Below, piece by piece: positions 52,740 through 60,952 of a DNA stretch of 64,000 nt. Position 1 is the first letter of the stretch; each line of letters opens with the position of its first letter. This stretch comes from Micrococcales bacterium KH10 (GTDB taxonomy: Bacteria; Actinomycetota; Actinomycetes; Actinomycetales; Cellulomonadaceae): the NCBI GenBank assembly GCA_900188465.1, contig FZPE01000001.1, forward strand, positions 372,001-436,000, read 5' to 3'. The notes under the pieces are model-generated. The model was not told the origin of the DNA. It searched no databases and saw only the letters and a program-made list of their open reading frames with translations. Both the position numbers and the translations under genes were made by a program.

Positions 52740-53731
52740 CCACTATCAAGCAAGCACCCGTTACCGCCCATTCCCGAGTTCTGGGAATTGGTGGAGTTCG
52801 AGGAGAAAATGTCGTCTCAAATGACGACATCGTCGGGCCGATCGACTCCTCTGATGAGTGGATCCAACAACGTACCGGCATCGTCACTCGTCGACGAGCC
52901 GGTGCGGATGTAGACGTGATTGACCTGTCAGAGGCCGCCGCACGACTCGCGCTAGAGCATGCGGGGATCTCCGCTGAACAACTCGACACTGTGATCGTGT
53001 CGACCGTGACCTACTTCCGGCAGACCCCCGCGGCAGCGACTCAAGTCGCGGACCGCATCGGGGCGACTCCGGCCGCCGCGTACGACATTTCAGCGGCCTG
53101 CGCCGGCTACACCTATGGCATCGCGCAAGCCGATGCACTGGTGCGCTCCGGCGCTGCGCAATACGTGCTCGTCATCGGCGCTGAGAAAATGTCCGACTTC
53201 ATCGATCCCACCGATCGTTCCATCTCCTTCCTCCTGGGAGACGGTGCCGGTGCAGCCGTGGTCGGCCCTTCAGATTTCCCAGGCATTGGCCCCAGCGTCT
53301 GGGGTGCGGACGGTTCCCGCGCAGATCTGATCTACCAGACTGAGGATTGGCGCAGCGCGTTGAAGTCGGGAACCTGGCCCACACTGCGACAAGAGGGACA
53401 GTCCGTGTTTAAATGGGCGAGCTTCCAGATGGTCGATGTTGCACGCAAAGCAATCGAGGCTGCTGGAGTCACCGCCGAAGACATCAGGGCCTTTATCCCC
53501 CATCAAGCCAACATGCGGATCATCGATCAGATGATCAAACAACTCAAACTTCCCGATGGCATCGCCGTCGGACGGGACATCGCCGAGACAGGAAACACCT
53601 CTGCCGCGTCGATCCCATTGGCCACCGAACGCCTCTACCGAGACGGTCAAGTTCACTCCGGTGACTTGGCACTACAAATCGGGTTTGGGGCTGGCCTAGC
53701 CTACGGCGCACAAGTCATCGTGCTTCCCTGA
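52736..53731 (+). CDS. fabH: 3-oxoacyl-ACP synthase III FabH
   Basis: FabH starts fatty acid chains from an acyl-CoA and malonyl-ACP; its primer choice sets branched or straight chains. The 331-residue protein has the catalytic triad: Cys122 in DISAACAGYTYGIAQA, His in FIPHQANMRIIDQM, and Asn in ETGNTSAASIP. The N-terminal region SDEWIQQRTGIVTRR and LLGDGAGAAVVG are conserved. It overlaps fabD by 4 nt and lies 47 nt before acpP. Confidence 0.96.
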   Translation: MTTIKQAPVTAHSRVLGIGGVRGENVVSNDDIVGPIDSSDEWIQQRTGIVTRRRAGADVDVIDLSEAAARLALEHAGISAEQLDTVIVSTVTYFRQTPAAATQVADRIGATPAAAYDISAACAGYTYGIAQADALVRSGAAQYVLVIGAEKMSDFIDPTDRSISFLLGDGAGAAVVGPSDFPGIGPSVWGADGSRADLIYQTEDWRSALKSGTWPTLRQEGQSVFKWASFQMVDVARKAIEAAGVTAEDIRAFIPHQANMRIIDQMIKQLKLPDGIAVGRDIAETGNTSAASIPLATERLYRDGQVHSGDLALQIGFGAGLAYGAQVIVLP

Positions 53732-53778
53732 CGCCTGCAGCATCACGTATCCCGCCGCTACTGCCCCAAGGAGCAACC

Positions 53779-54027
53779 ATGGCACTGAATGAAACCGAAG
53801 TTCTCGCTGGACTGACCGAGATCATCGTCGAAGAGACCGGCATCGACGCAGGCGATGTCGCACTGGAGAAGTCCTTCACCGATGACCTCGACATTGACTC
53901 ACTGTCGATGATGACCATCGTCGCTCAGGCTGAGGACAAGTTCGAAGTCACCATCCCCGACGACGAGGTCAAGAACCTCGCCACTGTCGGTGACGCCGTT
54001 GGCTTCATCACCAAGGCGCAGGGCTGA
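53779..54027 (+). CDS. acpP: acyl carrier protein
   Basis: The 82-residue acidic carrier holds growing acyl chains on a phosphopantetheine arm attached at Ser41 in DDLDIDSLSMMTIV. The helices and the C-terminal VTIPDDEVKNLATVGDAVGFI are typical. AAGGAG lies before the ATG. A hairpin with imperfect stem (54044-54071) follows the gene, which could reduce or adjust transcription into fabF. Confidence 0.97.
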   Translation: MALNETEVLAGLTEIIVEETGIDAGDVALEKSFTDDLDIDSLSMMTIVAQAEDKFEVTIPDDEVKNLATVGDAVGFITKAQG

Positions 54028-54043
54028 CCAACAGCATTCTGGT

Positions 54044-54071
54044 CGTGGGGTCAGGACATCCTGGCCCCACG
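54044..54071 (+). terminator. hairpin between acpP and fabF
   Basis: CGTGGGGTCAGGA at 54044-54056 and TCCTGGCCCCACG at 54059-54071 form a 13-bp stem with one G-T pair and a tiny loop of 2 nt. A T-rich stretch (GTCTTTCTTA) begins a few bases later. It may be a partial terminator or mRNA processing site, allowing acpP to be made in excess over fabF. Confidence 0.6.
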
Positions 54072-54123
54072 GTGCAGTCTTTCTTATCTCTCTTTCGCTA
54101 TCTGACGTAATCCAGGAGTAATC

Positions 54124-55365
54124 ATGACCCGTCGCGATGTCGTCGTCACCGGCCTTGGAGCCACCACGCCGCTGGGCGGGGATGTGCCCTCAACCTGGCA
54201 AGCAACTCTCGCTGGCACCCCGGGTGCACGCAAGATGGATAACGATTGGGCTGAGAAGTATTCAATCCCGGTCGATTTCGCAGCAACGATCGCGGTGAAG
54301 CCTTCTGAAGTGCTGGCCGTGCCGGAGATCAAACGGATGGACCCATCCGCCCAGTACGCAGTCATTGCGGCGCGTGAGGCCTGGCAGGACGCCGGTGCCC
54401 CTGAAATCGATCCGACACGCCTGGGCACGGTGGTCTCAAGTGGTATCGGTGGCGTCTGGACGCTGCTGAACGGCTGGGACACGCTACGGGAACGAGGCGC
54501 TCGTCGCGTACTCCCCATGACTGTTCCGATGCTCATGCCTAACTCCCCCGCGGCTTATGTTGAACTGGAGTTCGGCGCACAAGCTGGCGCGCACGCGCTT
54601 GTCTCCGCCTGCGCTTCCGGAGCAGAGGCCATCGGATACGGCGTTGACATGATCCGCTCCGGGCGCGCCGATGTGGTCATTGCCGGCGGCACCGAAGCTG
54701 CGATCCATCCGATGCCTATCGCTGCCTTCGCTGCGTCACGCACGCTATCGACCCGCAACGACGACCCCGCTGCTGCATCGCGTCCATATGACACTGCCCG
54801 TGACGGCTTCGTGCTGGGTGAAGGTGCTGGAATCGTCGTGCTGGAATCGGCAGAGCATGCTGCGGCCCGCGGCGCAAAGGTCTATGCCACGCTTGCTGGT
54901 GTCGGTTTGTCATCTGACGGCTATCACATCACATCGCCGGAGCCGAACGGTCGCGGACAGATTTCCGCCATGCGTGACGCTTTGGCGGACGCAGACATCG
55001 ATCTGAGCGCCGTGCGTCACCTGAACGCACACGCGACTTCGACAACCGTCGGAGACCTCATTGAGGCTCGTTCAGTGCGTGAGGTGCTCGGCTCTGTTGC
55101 CGACCAGGTCGCGCTTTCAGCAACGAAGTCGATGACCGGTCACCTCCTTGGTGGCGCCGGTGCGCTTGAGACGATCTTCACCGTGCTTGCGTTGCACGAA
55201 CGGGTCGCCCCGCCGACGATCAACGTCAGCGATCCTGACCCCGAACTCACTCTTGACTTAGTGCGCGACGAGCCTCGCCGGCTTGACGATGGACCACTGG
55301 CCGCGATCAATAACTCGTTCGGATTCGGCGGTCACAACGTCGCCCTGGTCGTGACTCGCGACTAG
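54124..55365 (+). CDS. fabF: 3-oxoacyl-ACP synthase II FabF
   Basis: FabF extends acyl-ACP chains with malonyl-ACP. The 413-residue protein has the Cys-His-His triad: Cys163 in LVSACASGAEAIGYG, His in LNAHATSTTVGD, and His in KSMTGHLLGGAGALE. GGTEAAIHPMPIAAF and NNSFGFGGHNVALV are conserved. AGGAG precedes the ATG at 54124. It is the last gene of the fab cluster. The next gene, the DUF3145 gene, is convergent; two copies of CTTTGACGAA (55378-55387, 55427-55436) lie in the gap. Confidence 0.96.
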   Translation: MTRRDVVVTGLGATTPLGGDVPSTWQATLAGTPGARKMDNDWAEKYSIPVDFAATIAVKPSEVLAVPEIKRMDPSAQYAVIAAREAWQDAGAPEIDPTRLGTVVSSGIGGVWTLLNGWDTLRERGARRVLPMTVPMLMPNSPAAYVELEFGAQAGAHALVSACASGAEAIGYGVDMIRSGRADVVIAGGTEAAIHPMPIAAFAASRTLSTRNDDPAAASRPYDTARDGFVLGEGAGIVVLESAEHAAARGAKVYATLAGVGLSSDGYHITSPEPNGRGQISAMRDALADADIDLSAVRHLNAHATSTTVGDLIEARSVREVLGSVADQVALSATKSMTGHLLGGAGALETIFTVLALHERVAPPTINVSDPDPELTLDLVRDEPRRLDDGPLAAINNSFGFGGHNVALVVTRD

Positions 55366-55443
55366 AACGCCCGGCACCTTTGACGAACTAAAACGTCCGG
55401 TCGGTAGTGTCTATATGGACCGCCCGCTTTGACGAATGGTCGG

Positions 55444-55944
55444 TCAGCCCACCCGGTGCAACCATCGCACCGGGGCGCCCGCGCTGGCGTGACGGAACGG
55501 TTCAAGTTCGTCGTCCCAGGCCTGTCCCATAGCTAACGAGAGTTCAGCCCGCAGTCGACGCGGGTCATGGGCATATTGCATGGCAGCACGAATTCTGTCT
55601 TCAGGAATCATGGTGTTGCCTGCCACATCAGTGGGAGTGTGGAAGATTCCTAATTCAGGAGTGTGGCTCCACCGTCCGCCGTCGCTACCGTGCGATGCTT
55701 CCTCGGTGATTTCGTAACGCAGATGTGCCCAGCCACGCAGTGCTGACGCCAACCGGGCACCGGAACCCTGTTCGCCCTGCCACGAGTACTCCGCGCGCAT
55801 CGTATTGGGCTCTGCGGGTTGATCGGTCCACTCGAAGGTGACACGGTAGCCGAGCACGTTGCTTGCAGCCCACTCCAAATGCGGGCACAGTGCACGCGGC
55901 GAAGAGTGCACGAAAACAACACCGCGGGTGAGTACACCTGCCAT
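55444..55944 (-). CDS. DUF3145 family protein
   Basis: The 166-residue protein begins MAGVLTRGVVFVHSSPRALCPHLEWAASNVLG and has RWSHTPELGIFHTPTDVAGNTMIPEDRIRAAMQYAHDPRRLRAELSLAMGQAWDDELEPFRHA, matching the actinobacterial DUF3145 family that is often placed after fabF. The function is unknown. It starts with ATG at 55944 (GGAGG nearby, 5 nt upstream) and ends 78 nt from fabF, tail to tail. Confidence 0.9.
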   Translation of the reverse strand: MAGVLTRGVVFVHSSPRALCPHLEWAASNVLGYRVTFEWTDQPAEPNTMRAEYSWQGEQGSGARLASALRGWAHLRYEITEEASHGSDGGRWSHTPELGIFHTPTDVAGNTMIPEDRIRAAMQYAHDPRRLRAELSLAMGQAWDDELEPFRHASAGAPVRWLHRVG

Positions 55945-56096
55945 GACAGCCTCCTAAGTGGTTTGAGGTTCGCCTTCCCCAACGTCCTCAACCACATTCC
56001 AGATCACGTCTGGCGGAGCATCACGACCAATTATTCGCGGCGTGCAGATTCAGCATAGCGCGCAAACCTGAGAAGTCTTCTGAGAAACACGCTCGG

Positions 56097-56591
56097 TTAA
56101 CTGAGAAGTTGCTCTCGAATAGTCTGCATGGCTTTCTTCCGGGCAGCCCGTTCCAACCGATCCAGGTAAAGCATGCCTTCAAGGTGATCGCATTCGTGCT
56201 GCAGGCACCGTGCCATCAGTTCAGTGCCTTCAACGGTGACCTTGTTTCCGTCAAGGTCGATGCCTTCGACTTTGGCGTACCAGGCACGTTTGGTGGGAAA
56301 CCACAGTCCCGGCACCGAGAGGCACCCCTCGTCGCCATCCTGGTATTCATCCTCAGAAAGGTCGACGATACGCGGGTTGAGCACGTATCCGACCTCGTCT
56401 TCGATATTCCACGAGAAGGCCCGCAGCGACACACCGATCTGGTTTGCCGCGAGGCCGGCACGACCATCGTCGTCGACTGTGTCGATGAGGTCTTGGACTA
56501 AGCCACGAACCCGATCATCGATCTCAGTGATCTCTTCGCACGGGGTGCGCAGCACGGGGTCGGGGAGGACTCGGATTTCGCGAACTGCCAT
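56097..56591 (-). CDS. def: peptide deformylase
   Basis: Def removes the formyl group from new proteins, before map acts. The 164-residue metalloenzyme shows all three motifs: [22 protein letters not shown] with the metal Cys, and [15 protein letters not shown] with HExxH. ATG at 56591 has GGAG 5 nt upstream and gives the typical start [18 protein letters not shown] at 56600 is an alternative. Confidence 0.95.
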   Translation of the reverse strand: MAVREIRVLPDPVLRTPCEEITEIDDRVRGLVQDLIDTVDDDGRAGLAANQIGVSLRAFSWNIEDEVGYVLNPRIVDLSEDEYQDGDEGCLSVPGLWFPTKRAWYAKVEGIDLDGNKVTVEGTELMARCLQHECDHLEGMLYLDRLERAARKKAMQTIREQLLS

Positions 56592-56710
56592 GGTCTCCAT
56601 TGTTCCATGCAGTCACGACTAAATGAGCCATCACGCGCCGCTCATGCGCGCTGCGCTATGATTCACAGCGGTCATTGTTTTGCATCGAGAAGATCACAGC
56701 CGATGACCTG

Positions 56711-56787
56711 GGGGCGATAGCTCAGTCGGTTAGAGCAACGGACTCATAATCCGTCGGTCCTGGGTTCAAGTCCCAGTCGCCCTACCA
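56711..56787 (+). tRNA. tRNA with anticodon CAT (elongator Met or Ile2)
   Basis: The acceptor GGGGCGA at 56711-56717 pairs with TCGCCCT at 56777-56783 (first pair G-T), followed by A and an encoded CCA. The anticodon stem is CGGA-CTCATAA-TCCG, giving anticodon CAT. The T arm is CTGGG-TTCAAGT-CCCAG. CAT can mean elongator Met or the lysidine-modified Ile2. The GG-rich acceptor with G1-T72 and the GATAGCTCAG beginning lean to Ile2 in my reading, but this needs a covariance model. Confidence 0.93.
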
Positions 56788-56870
56788 TGTTTGACCTGCA
56801 CGTTTACCGAACAACCTACATGCGAACCAAGTGCAATATGCGCGAAATATGCGCACCCGGGCATAGCAAC

Positions 56871-56906
56871 GGGCTGGCACTGACAGTCTTCGTCAAGCAC
56901 CAGCCC
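56871..56906 (-). terminator. hairpin downstream of the GlsB/YeaQ-type gene
   Basis: GGGCTGG at 56871-56877 and CCAGCCC at 56900-56906 form a 7-bp stem, with a further inner TGAC/GTCA pairing. It lies just after the stop of the minus-strand stress membrane protein gene at 56925. There is no clear U tract on the minus strand. It may end that transcript. Confidence 0.45.
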
Positions 56907-56924
56907 GCTGCGAATGATCACACA

Positions 56925-57191
56925 TCACGCCTTAGCGCGTTTGCCCGTCAATCCGGTGTAGATGAGCAGCACCACAATAGAGCCCACGAGTGCGAGCACC
57001 CAGGTGCGTATGTCTCCCAGATCGCCTAAACCGACTCCGAAGACTGCCGAGCCAATCCAGCCACCGACCACTGCACCAATCATGCCGATGACCAGACTGG
57101 CGATCCACCCGCCGACTGCTCGGTCATTTAGAATCGCTTTGGCGAGCGAGCCGCAGATGAGGCCCACGAATGCGTATGCAAGTAAACCCAT
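56925..57191 (-). CDS. GlsB/YeaQ/YmgE-type stress membrane protein
   Basis: The 88-residue glycine-rich membrane protein has three helices: MGLLAYAFVGLICGSLAKAIL, GWIASLVIGMIGAVVGGWIGSAVFG and TWVLALVGSIVVLLIYTGLTG. It matches the transglycosylase-associated/YeaQ family, often induced by stress; function is unknown. GGAGTC lies before the ATG. It is downstream of the CsbD-like gene and probably co-transcribed with it. Confidence 0.9.
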   Translation of the reverse strand: MGLLAYAFVGLICGSLAKAILNDRAVGGWIASLVIGMIGAVVGGWIGSAVFGVGLGDLGDIRTWVLALVGSIVVLLIYTGLTGKRAKA

Positions 57192-57202
57192 GATCTCGAC
57201 TC

Positions 57203-57409
57203 CTACTCTTCGTCTTTGCCCGTCACCTTGTTGAACGCTTCGGCCGCCTTGTCCTTGACGCCTTCGATGGCGTCTTTCGCATTGGCCTTAGCTTGGTCGA
57301 TGCGGCCTTCAGCCTCCATCTGGTCATCTCCGCTGGCCTTGCCTGCGGATTCTTTGATCTTGCCCTTCGCGTCCTGCGCTGTATTGCCAATCTTGTCGCC
57401 GATTCCCAC
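57203..57409 (-). CDS. CsbD-family stress protein
   Basis: The 68-residue hydrophilic protein (GIGDKIGNTAQDAKGKIKES ... MEAEGRIDQAKANAKDAIEG ... AFNKVTGKDEE) is a CsbD-type small helical protein, in Bacillus controlled by the general stress sigma factor. GTG at 57409 is preferred, with GGAGG about 9 nt upstream and conserved sequence starting there; the open frame to 57457 adds unconserved residues. It is 11 nt upstream of the membrane stress gene. Confidence 0.9.
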   Translation of the reverse strand: MGIGDKIGNTAQDAKGKIKESAGKASGDDQMEAEGRIDQAKANAKDAIEGVKDKAAEAFNKVTGKDEE

Positions 57410-57535
57410 GGAAATCGCCTCCTGTTCAACTTGGAACAACTCGAGCACCTCCCACACTATTACCTTGCGGCGTCTCTCGCCCGACGAGCGCGATGAATCC
57501 CCTGTTCAGAAAACCTAGGACCATCAGCAACAAAA

Positions 57536-57558
57536 ACAGAACGATCATTCTGTATAGT
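57536..57558 (+). promoter_or_regulatory. operator-like dyad and -10 box of the second TetR gene
   Basis: ACAGAA at 57536-57541 and TTCTGT at 57548-57553 form a perfect 6-bp inverted repeat with a 6-nt spacer. The repeat ends on the first base of TATAGT (57553-57558), a good -10 box 6 nt before the GTG start at 57565. A repressor bound here would block the promoter; the TetR protein itself is the natural candidate. Confidence 0.7.
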
Positions 57559-57564
57559 TCAATC

Positions 57565-58212
57565 GTGCCCCGCATGACCGAAGAACAGCGTCTCAACCGC
57601 AGACGCACAGTGACGGACGCAACCATCCGGCTGATCGTGCGAGATGGCGTCGCTCAAGTCGCCATGTCTGACATCATCACCGAGTCCGGGCTGTCAGCAG
57701 GAGCCATCTATTCACACTTCGAGAGCAAGGACGAGATCCTCGCATCGGTCGTAGAACGTGCGCTCACCGTCGTGACAGCCAAGGTCCACGCCCTCACACA
57801 GCGCCATGCGCTGCCCAACCCAAAAGTCGTCGTCGACAGCCTGGTCCCAGAATTGGGCACCCCCGACGACGCGAAGGCGCTCGTGCAGATCTGGGGACAT
57901 ATGGCCACTGAACCACAGTTGGCTCCACTGGTGACCGATCACGTTGCCTCACTGCAAGAATCGCTGCGCCACTACGCCACAGCCTGGCTCACCGAAAACG
58001 GCGTCGCCGACGAGACATCACATGCTCTGCTCGGTGAACTGTTCATGGCACTCGGTCAAGCGCGCGTTGTGCAATGTTCCTTTTCACCACCTTTCGAATC
58101 ACCTCGGTTCCTCGACGCCATCGACGCACTTTGCGCCGCCTTCGTGCTCACGCACTCCAAGACGACTCGTCCTGACACCAACCAGGAAGCACCCATAGGG
58201 GAAAGATCATGA
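57565..58212 (+). CDS. TetR-family regulator
   Basis: The 215-residue protein has a TetR HTH (TDATIRLIVRDGVAQVAMSDIITESGLSAGAIYSHFESKDEILASVVERAL, about residues 14-64) and a ligand-binding C-terminal domain. The start is most likely GTG at 57565, because the TATAGT box ends 6 nt upstream, making the transcript leaderless; the ATG at 57574 is an alternative. Its stop overlaps the start of the following unknown gene by 4 nt, so the two are co-translated. A dyad over the promoter suggests autoregulation. Confidence 0.9.
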   Translation: MPRMTEEQRLNRRRTVTDATIRLIVRDGVAQVAMSDIITESGLSAGAIYSHFESKDEILASVVERALTVVTAKVHALTQRHALPNPKVVVDSLVPELGTPDDAKALVQIWGHMATEPQLAPLVTDHVASLQESLRHYATAWLTENGVADETSHALLGELFMALGQARVVQCSFSPPFESPRFLDAIDALCAAFVLTHSKTTRPDTNQEAPIGERS

Positions 58213-59165
58213 ACGCACCATCACCAAGCACCTCCCAAGCCTCCGGTGCATCATCGCCTGCACGCAGTGCAGAATTCGATGCGTTCGGGCCCTGGGTGGA
58301 CGAGGTCAAATCTCCCGCCGACGTCCCCCGGCTCTATCAAGGCTTCCCGATCGAGTTCGCCGCCGCTGAACTCATCTTGAAGATCCCACGCGATATCGCA
58401 CGTCGCGATGCAAATCCCACCATGGATCTGTACGACAATCTGATCATCCTCGAGTCCACCCAATTGACAGTGCTGACCCGTCTTCCAGACAGCGGGTACA
58501 ACACCGAACGAGTTTCATTGCGCGATGTCGTCGGCGTGCGCCGTTCAGTCAATCTGCTCGACGGCCGCCTCATCGTCTATTTATCGGACGAACGCAGCCT
58601 GGAGATTCGCTTCAACGGGTCGGCAACTGAGAATATCGACCGGTTCGTTGAGAGCATCCGCCGCATCGCCTGGGCGCCGATAGATGACGAGCGCACTGCA
58701 GCGTCCCGGGCTCCAGCCGGGTCAAGCACCCCTGCTCTGGAGTCTGCCGCGTTGGGATCAGCAGAAGAAGGGCTCGTCAATGCCTGCAGGTCCGTATTGC
58801 GACGCGAGCCGCAACTGCGCGTTCTCGCATATCAAGCGCGGCGCACATTGCGATCCAATCAGACCGGTCTTGCTCGCATTATCGACCTGCTACGCCGCCG
58901 CTGTGTCCAAGGAATAATTGTGTGTGCCAGCGATCGGGAACTCATGGTCTTTACGCGAGCTGCTTCGATTACGCGCAAGTCGATTCCGGAGTATTCCAAT
59001 GCACGATTGGTCATTCCGCTAGAGCGCATCACCGAGGTCAGAGTGACACCACACGAGCGCTATCTCGCCGTTTCGACCGTTGAGATCATCAGCGCAGGCA
59101 CAGCTATTCGCCTTGATGTGACCACGGACTCTCCCGCACAGTCCGCACTGCAAAAACTGCGCTGA
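58209..59165 (+). CDS. hypothetical protein with two PH-like beta domains
   Basis: I do not recognise this 318-residue protein with confidence. After a Ser/Pro-rich N-terminus (about 20 residues), residues about 55-165 read YDNLIILESTQLTVLTRLP ... VSLRDVVGVRRSVNLLDGRLIVYLSDERSLEIRFN and residues about 235-318 read IIVCASDRELMVFTRAA ... RLVIPLERITEVRVTPHERYLAVST. Both have the alternating strand pattern, ending in a helix, of bacterial PH-like domains. A linker rich in Ala and Ser joins them. No signal peptide or membrane helix is seen. It is coupled to the TetR gene upstream and followed by 262 nt without a gene. Confidence 0.75.
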   Translation: MNAPSPSTSQASGASSPARSAEFDAFGPWVDEVKSPADVPRLYQGFPIEFAAAELILKIPRDIARRDANPTMDLYDNLIILESTQLTVLTRLPDSGYNTERVSLRDVVGVRRSVNLLDGRLIVYLSDERSLEIRFNGSATENIDRFVESIRRIAWAPIDDERTAASRAPAGSSTPALESAALGSAEEGLVNACRSVLRREPQLRVLAYQARRTLRSNQTGLARIIDLLRRRCVQGIIVCASDRELMVFTRAASITRKSIPEYSNARLVIPLERITEVRVTPHERYLAVSTVEIISAGTAIRLDVTTDSPAQSALQKLR

Positions 59166-59427
59166 TCGTCCAAGCAAGTCCCCTCTGATTGCGCGGCGCA
59201 ATCCTGTCTTGGTCGTGGCTATAAGTTGCGGCGATGGCGCACCTCGCTAGGTTTGCAGTGACGACCAAGCATCGTCGGCCGCACTACACAAGGTGCGTGG
59301 CGCGAACAACACTGTCAAGGTCAACCGCAGAATCGGCAGTTGACAGAGGTTCCCGCGACCTGCCGCCGCGACCCAATACCTGGTTGGTCAAAACCACTCC
59401 CAGAACCTGCTACAGTTGTCTACGCGA

Positions 59428-59500
<73 letters not shown>

Positions 59501-59507
59501 CATTCGA

Positions 59508-59538
59508 CCCCCGGAATCTCAACGATTCCGGGGGTTTT
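59508..59538 (+). terminator. rho-independent terminator of tRNA-Asn
   Basis: CCCCCGGAATC at 59508-59518 and GATTCCGGGGG at 59524-59534 form a perfect 11-bp stem with a 5-nt loop, followed by TTTT (59535-59538). Confidence 0.93.
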
Positions 59539-59765
59539 GTCCTTCCTCGGTGACTCCACTGTCCGCCTGCAGCGCGCCAGCCTATTGAAAATCTCTTGTT
59601 AAACTCACCGAAATTCACGATGTCATATTGATAACGACCTTTCTTTTGTGGATGTGAATATCGCCAGATGCGTCTACGGTGGGGTGCAACAGGTTCGTGC
59701 GTGGCGATACCCACGTCGTGTGCCGCGATAACACTGCACACGCGCACATTGACAGGAGTTATGAC

Positions 59766-60881
59766 GTGAAGAAAAGACTTTCAATGGTGGCTGTTGCCGC
59801 TGCCACCACACTGTTGCTTGCAGCTTGCGGTCAGGCGCCCGACGAGACCACCGCCGGACCGACCCCTGATTCTCCGGATACGAACACCTCCACGGAGGAC
59901 CCCGGCTCCGCTACCGTTGACGGCTTCCTGCCCTGCATCGTCTCCGACGCCGGCGGCTTCGACGACAAGTCCTTCAACCAGTCCAGTTTCGAAGGCCTGC
60001 AGCAGGCCGCTGAAACGCTCGGCGTTGAGTACAAGCAGGCCCAGTCAGACACCGAGGACCAGTACGCGGGCAATATCTCCAGCCTGATCGACCAGGGCTG
60101 CACCCTCATCAACACCGTTGGCTTCGCGTTGGCTGACGCGACACGAGCTGCCGCTGAGGCAAATGAAGATGTTTACTTCGTCATGCTGGACGATTCCAGC
60201 ATCGATCTTCCCAACGTCAAGCCGATCATCTACGACACCGCGCAAGCGGCATTCCTCGCGGGCTACGCGGCAGCGTCCTACACAGAAACCGGCGTTGTCG
60301 GCACCTTCGGCGGTATGCAGTTCCCGACCGTGACCATCTTCATGGACGGCTTCGCAGACGGTGTTGCGTACTACAACGAGCAGAAGAACACCGAAGTAAA
60401 GGTCGTTGGCTGGGATGTGGACAGCCAGACTGGTTCGTTCACGGGTGGATTTGAGGCGAATGACACCGCCAAGCAGTTGGCCAACACTCTGATCACCCAG
60501 AACGCCGATGTGCTCCTGCCTGTTGGTGGGCCGATCTTCATCTCCGCCATCGAGGCGATCAACGACTCCGGTAAGGACATCGCGATGATCGGCGTGGATG
60601 CCGATCTGTACGAGACTGCTGATTCCGGCAAGGAACTGTTCCTCACCTCCATCCTGAAGCAGATGAAAGCCGGTGTGAACGACGTGGTGACGCAGGCCGG
60701 ACAGGGCAATTTTGACGCCAGCCCGTATGTGGGAACGCTTGAGAACGACGGCGTTGGGATTGCACCGTTCCACGACTTCGAGTCGAAGGTCGACCCGGAG
60801 CTGCAATCTGAGTTGGATGCCATCAAGGCGGGTATCATCGACGGATCGATCGAGGTGGTTTCGCCCTCCTCACCGAAGTAA
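59766..60881 (+). CDS. BMP-family substrate-binding lipoprotein (nucleoside-type ABC importer)
   Basis: The 371-residue lipoprotein begins with a signal peptide (KKRLSMVAVAAATTLLLAACG); the lipobox LAAC puts the lipidated Cys at about residue 20. The BMP domain contains GGFDDKSFNQSSFEGLQQAA, LINTVGFALADATRAAAEAN, FLAGYAAASYTETGVVGTFGGMQ and DVLLPVGGPIFISAIEA. BMP-type proteins bind purine nucleosides, for example BmpA/PnrA. GTG at 59766 with AGGAG 6 nt upstream is chosen; ATG at 59761 is out of frame. The ATPase and permease genes follow. A stable hairpin after the stop may protect the mRNA. Confidence 0.92.
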   Translation: MKKRLSMVAVAAATTLLLAACGQAPDETTAGPTPDSPDTNTSTEDPGSATVDGFLPCIVSDAGGFDDKSFNQSSFEGLQQAAETLGVEYKQAQSDTEDQYAGNISSLIDQGCTLINTVGFALADATRAAAEANEDVYFVMLDDSSIDLPNVKPIIYDTAQAAFLAGYAAASYTETGVVGTFGGMQFPTVTIFMDGFADGVAYYNEQKNTEVKVVGWDVDSQTGSFTGGFEANDTAKQLANTLITQNADVLLPVGGPIFISAIEAINDSGKDIAMIGVDADLYETADSGKELFLTSILKQMKAGVNDVVTQAGQGNFDASPYVGTLENDGVGIAPFHDFESKVDPELQSELDAIKAGIIDGSIEVVSPSSPK

Positions 60882-60891
60882 TAACTCCATA

Positions 60892-60925
60892 ACGTCTGGG
60901 GCGGCAATGGCGCCGCCCCAGACGT
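60892..60925 (+). promoter_or_regulatory. stable hairpin between the binding protein and ATPase genes
   Basis: ACGTCTGGGGCGGC at 60892-60905 and GCCGCCCCAGACGT at 60912-60925 form a perfect 14-bp GC-rich stem with a 6-nt loop. No T tract follows. It sits 11 nt after the lipoprotein stop and 28 nt before the ATPase start. In binding-protein operons such elements often stop 3' decay, so that the binding protein is made in larger amounts than the membrane parts; a partial terminator is the alternative. Confidence 0.75.
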
Positions 60926-60952
60926 GCACTCCCGGACGTGAGGATCGTCACG

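Noticed and set aside
55366-55443. Two copies of CTTTGACGAA between fabF and the DUF3145 gene
   Set aside because: The direct repeat is short (10 nt) and has no clear link to a promoter or terminator; it may be chance.
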